A stretch of 64,000 bases of DNA, from the NCBI RefSeq assembly GCF_023856365.1, contig NC_064555.1, positions 19,602,254-19,666,253 of the forward strand, read 5' to 3'. Shown here piece after piece: positions 60,986-64,000 of this stretch. The notes beneath the pieces were generated by a model. It searched no databases. It was not told the origin of the DNA and saw only the letters and a list, made by a program, of their open reading frames with translations. The number at the start of each line of letters is the position of its first letter. Position 1 is the first letter of the stretch. The DNA comes from Brienomyrus brachyistius. Lineage: Eukaryota > Chordata > Actinopteri > Osteoglossiformes > Mormyridae. Position numbers and translations under genes: made by a program.

Positions 60986-61670
60986 GGTGGATGACACACT
61001 TGCGGTTCACCAGACAGGGGTTTATTTAATAATACAGAAAACACTAAGAGCACAACAAAAACCAAAAGCACCATGAGGGGCCAAAAACAAAAGGGTCAAG
61101 ACAGGCAGAATATTGAAAACTTCACTAACATCCGACTATCACAAACAATGAGCCACTAGGGACTAAAATTTAGGCAGGAGCTTAAATACAAAAACTGAAC
61201 GGGGTGATGACAACCAGGAGTTAGACTGAGTATTAACCAGTCGGGGAGGGTGCAGGACAACGAGCAATCAGGAAAACATACAAGGGCAGGCAACAGGTGA
61301 AGCTAATAAACTAAAACATGAAACTCAAACTAGAAACAGAATCTAACAATGGGGAAAAACTGACAGGTAAAAAACACAATCAAGGGCAAAAACCAAAACC
61401 GAATACAAATGAAAAACACAGGCACTAGAAAACTGATACAATTGAAACACAAGGGAACAAAATCTACAAAAAGGAGGAGGCAGGATTTGAACATAAGACA
61501 GAGGGGATCACAGGCAGCCACATGCTCAATGCGCTGAGCCATGTGGCCGACGGGGCTCGGGGAAGAACTCAAGACAACAGGAGGGACGGGATGACCAGCG
61601 ACACCTGCTGGCCAAACGGGGAAGGGACACAGAGTGGAACAACAGGAGCTGACCCTGACAATAACTGATG
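60940..61670 (-). mobile_element. Dispersed repeat with a tRNA-like SINE head on the minus strand
   Basis: Read on the minus strand, 61490-61550 gives GGCTCAGCGCATTGAGC (A-box-like) and GTTCAAATCC (B box) at tRNA-like spacing, as in a tRNA-derived SINE. The A-rich region to its left (AAACACTAAGAGCACAACAA and similar) and GGTTTATTTAATAATACAG resemble the body of a common teleost repeat. Not a functional tRNA: the acceptor stem does not close. Confidence 0.5.
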
Positions 61671-63924
61671 TAATAAATGATTACAGGAGTGATTTCCAGG
61701 CCCCCACCCCAGCCTTTTGCTGAGACCCTGCTGCCACCTGCTGAGAGAATGGCTGCCTTCTGCCATTATTCCTATTTAGAAATCCATTGATGGTGTTCTG
61801 GACTGTGTGGAGTCACTCTGAGAGCTGAGGCAGTTTTATAAGTGCTGACTCATTTTTATTAGTTATTATGTTCAATCCACACAGGGTGTATTCATGGCCT
61901 TAATTGCGATGTGGTTAATGCTTGTAATTTAACTGTCCAGAGCTCGCAAACGCCAGACACTGAAATGTCTCCCTTAAAAAAACAGGGACCTCATCGGTAA
62001 GGAGGTGTACTTCCTGTGAGTAAGGAGTACTTCCTCATCAGTTAGGAGGTGTAAGGAGGTGTACTTCCTGTGAGCAGTCGGTGTACAGGTTCCCATTTCA
62101 TGGACAGGGATTTCGAATTTTCCTAGTTAGCCATCCGATAAGCGTCCATCTACATTTAGATGACTAAGTGGCCTGGGAGAGCCTGCCCTGAGTCACTTTA
62201 CCCACCACTGTTTCCTGCCTGTTTTAAACAAGTATTAGGAGAAGTTTGGTCACTCTTACACAAAGTAGGCAACAACAAAGCAGGGCCTGTGGGATGCAGA
62301 AAATGATAGAAATCCAGTAGAGCCAAGCGAAGCTCTCAGCCAGGGAATCCCGGTGGGGGGAGAGCCGCAGATGGGCTGTAGTGTCCGTCAGGGTACAGCT
62401 GGCATGGAGGATATGATTCGACACGCTCAAGGTAGGAACTTATTTTTCTTAAAAAAGATACCCGTAGATCCAGTGAAATAAGATCCATGATATTTTGTCA
62501 GGTGTTACCTTTTGCATCCTTGTGAAGTGGCAGGAGGCCTCTAGCTATGAGAGCATATCGATTTTTGGTGGAACTGGTTACTGTATGTGTGTGGGAGTAC
62601 ATGTGACTGGTGACTGGTTTGAAGGATCACGATTAACCACATCACCAAGTTCACAGTTTCCTCCATCATTTTACAACCAAACTATTCTAACTGTTAGAAT
62701 ATTAATATAATTATACGCGTATCTTAATTTGAAAGCAGTGGCTGCCTCACTAATGAGATATTCCTATGCAGAAGTTCTAAAAAATAACACCTGTACAATT
62801 ACCTAATTTTTAGCAGTTATTATGAGAATATAAAAAATTAAGTTGTGTTTCCTGTTCAAGAAGAAATTGTGCCATAGTTATATTTATTTGACTATATAAA
62901 TCAAACAGCGAATGATTTTCTTATTGGTGTTTTTTGTGTAAAAAACAATATTGTGTGGTTATGTGGTTTAGACAGGACTCTAAAAGAATCTGTAAATCAT
63001 ACATCAGCAGCTTACATGGAGCCCAGTGGAGCCTCCAATGGGTCAAAGCAGATGATGGGTGGAGATGCTAGAGAATGCCTGCTGGTTGCTAGTAAACCTC
63101 TGGCTTGTGGTGTTATCAAACATGACATCATATAGTATATAACAGTACTGTATTGCACACATTTAGTGTGTGCTAACAATATTGTGTGTCTACAAGAAAA
63201 CAACTGCGTAGTTATATTTGGGTGTACAGAGGGAAATGAGATCGGGTCAGTCCTGTAGTGCAGTTTACTGAAGTTAGCTTTTTAAACATAGAGTTGAAAA
63301 ATTGTGCATCCTTTGTGTATCCTTTGTGCATCCCTTCAGCTGCCTTTTTTCTGGTCACATGTTTTTATATAGTTGTTAATCAGATCCTCATAGGCAGAAG
63401 CAGAACGATAATTATGACGAAACGCATTATACAGAAAGCAATGTGTCACATCTACGACACAATCAGCATTTTGCACAGAGTCTGTGGAGTCTGTGTTAGT
63501 TGCCTCGAAACGTCGAAAGGCAGTTTTGTGTGTTGTGCAGACAGCTGTCGAACAGAGCAGTGGCACGCGAGCTCAGCCTGGGCTGTGTCCGGCTGTGGAC
63601 AGAGAGGGCTTTGTGAGGGACACTGGCAGCAAAGAATGCTATGCTCCATCTTTATAGAAATCTAATATGATCGCTTGTGTTTGGAGGTTCTGGAAGCGCT
63701 TCTGCATTTTGGATTGTGGTAACCAAACGGCCGCCACGCAGGGGCAATATTTCCATCACGGAAAGCACTTGACTACACACGTCTGGGGTAGTTTTCCTCT
63801 CTTTTTTTTGAGTTTCCTGCCTTTTTTATTCTGTGCTACGCCCTTCTGGTGCTGATCAGCATACAGAGACTCTTAGCTGAGCTGCAGCAGAGCTTGCTTG
63901 GAAGGCCAGGAAGGGCCCCACGAC
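61671..63924. other. Intronic sequence and probable promoter of the last first exon
   Basis: Short local duplications of GTAAGGAGGTGTACTTCCTG occur at 61998-62080. No exon recognised before 63925. The last 400 bases are more GC-rich and include GGCCGCCACG at about 63729, a possible promoter region. Confidence 0.35.
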
Positions 63925-63964
63925 ATGGACTTCTGCTGTTGCCTGTGGTTCAGCCCGTTGGACG
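63925..63964 (+). CDS. plec: Candidate additional plectin first coding exon with Cys-rich N-terminus
   Basis: An ATG in good context (GACATGG) opens MDFCCCLWFSPLD and ends one base into a codon at GACG|GTAGGT, a good donor. This phase and final G are shared by all the recognised plectin first exons here, so splicing to exon 2 would give PLD followed by its Asp. The position, downstream of exon 1 on the same strand, fits the promoter array. The peptide does not match the human 1, 1a, 1b, 1c, 1d, 1e, 1f or 1g N-termini as I know them. Three consecutive cysteines beside bulky hydrophobics near the N-terminus would suit S-palmitoylation and membrane targeting, but that is inference. With only 13 codons, chance cannot be excluded without transcripts. 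Confidence 0.55.
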
Positions 63965-64000
63965 GTAGGTTCTGCGATCATCCCGTTTTCCGAAGCGTCT

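Noticed and set aside
61480..61560. tRNA-like A and B boxes on the minus strand
   Set aside because: Not called a tRNA gene because no acceptor stem pairs; interpreted as a tRNA-derived SINE head.
63017..63135. Frame starting MEPSG, the same first five residues as human plectin 1b
   Set aside because: The similarity stops after five residues, there is no hydrophobic segment as in 1b, and no suitable phase-1 donor follows.

Overview
The window is vertebrate, almost certainly ray-finned fish, nuclear DNA. The evidence is interrupted genes with GT/AG splice signals, CpG-rich promoter patches, tRNA-headed SINEs ending in (GGAT)n, L2-like and L1-like LINE remnants, hAT and Tc1-type remnants, and many mini- and microsatellites. 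There is no prokaryotic organisation. The SINE family resembles repeats common in teleosts; I cannot fix the species.

The gene content is the alternative-promoter region of plectin (plec), read on the + strand. Plectin transcripts start at different first exons, each spliced to a common exon 2 that begins the actin-binding domain. Four first exons are recognisable from their peptides: 1c (9926-10115), 1f (19182-19272), 1e (34248-34293) and the large exon 1 with its S10-like winged-helix domain (57161 to about 59072). A fifth short exon of the same design lies at the right edge (63925-63964, reading MDFCCCLWFSPLD) and matches no isoform I know. All end in the same phase (one base, G, into a codon), as needed to complete the Asp codon that opens exon 2. 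Exon 2 was not found and should lie beyond the right edge. A further well-formed internal coding exon (380-547) lies upstream of 1c and is in phase with a possible acceptor just before the 1c ATG.

Layout: 1-3.2 kb, candidate upstream exon and dispersed repeat; 3.2-3.5 kb, TATA/CpG promoter-like patch; 4.3-8.5 kb, dispersed repeats, hAT remnant and a local duplication with a tiny SINE insertion; 9.9 kb, exon 1c followed by a Tc1 remnant and a 1.1-kb minisatellite; 17.8-23.6 kb, exon 1f flanked by a 301-bp inverted repeat; 23.5-31.4 kb, repeat-dense interval with SINEs and an L1-like LINE split by an L2-like LINE; 33.8-34.3 kb, exon 1e in CpG-rich DNA; 38-54.8 kb, intronic DNA with minisatellites and SINEs; 56.5-59.1 kb, exon 1; 61-61.6 kb, a repeat with a tRNA-like head; 63.9 kb, the last first exon.

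Functionally, the region is a promoter array: the first exon chosen gives plectin a different N-terminal targeting peptide ahead of a constant body. Exon 1 here is unusual in carrying about 460 codons beyond the part alignable with the human exon.
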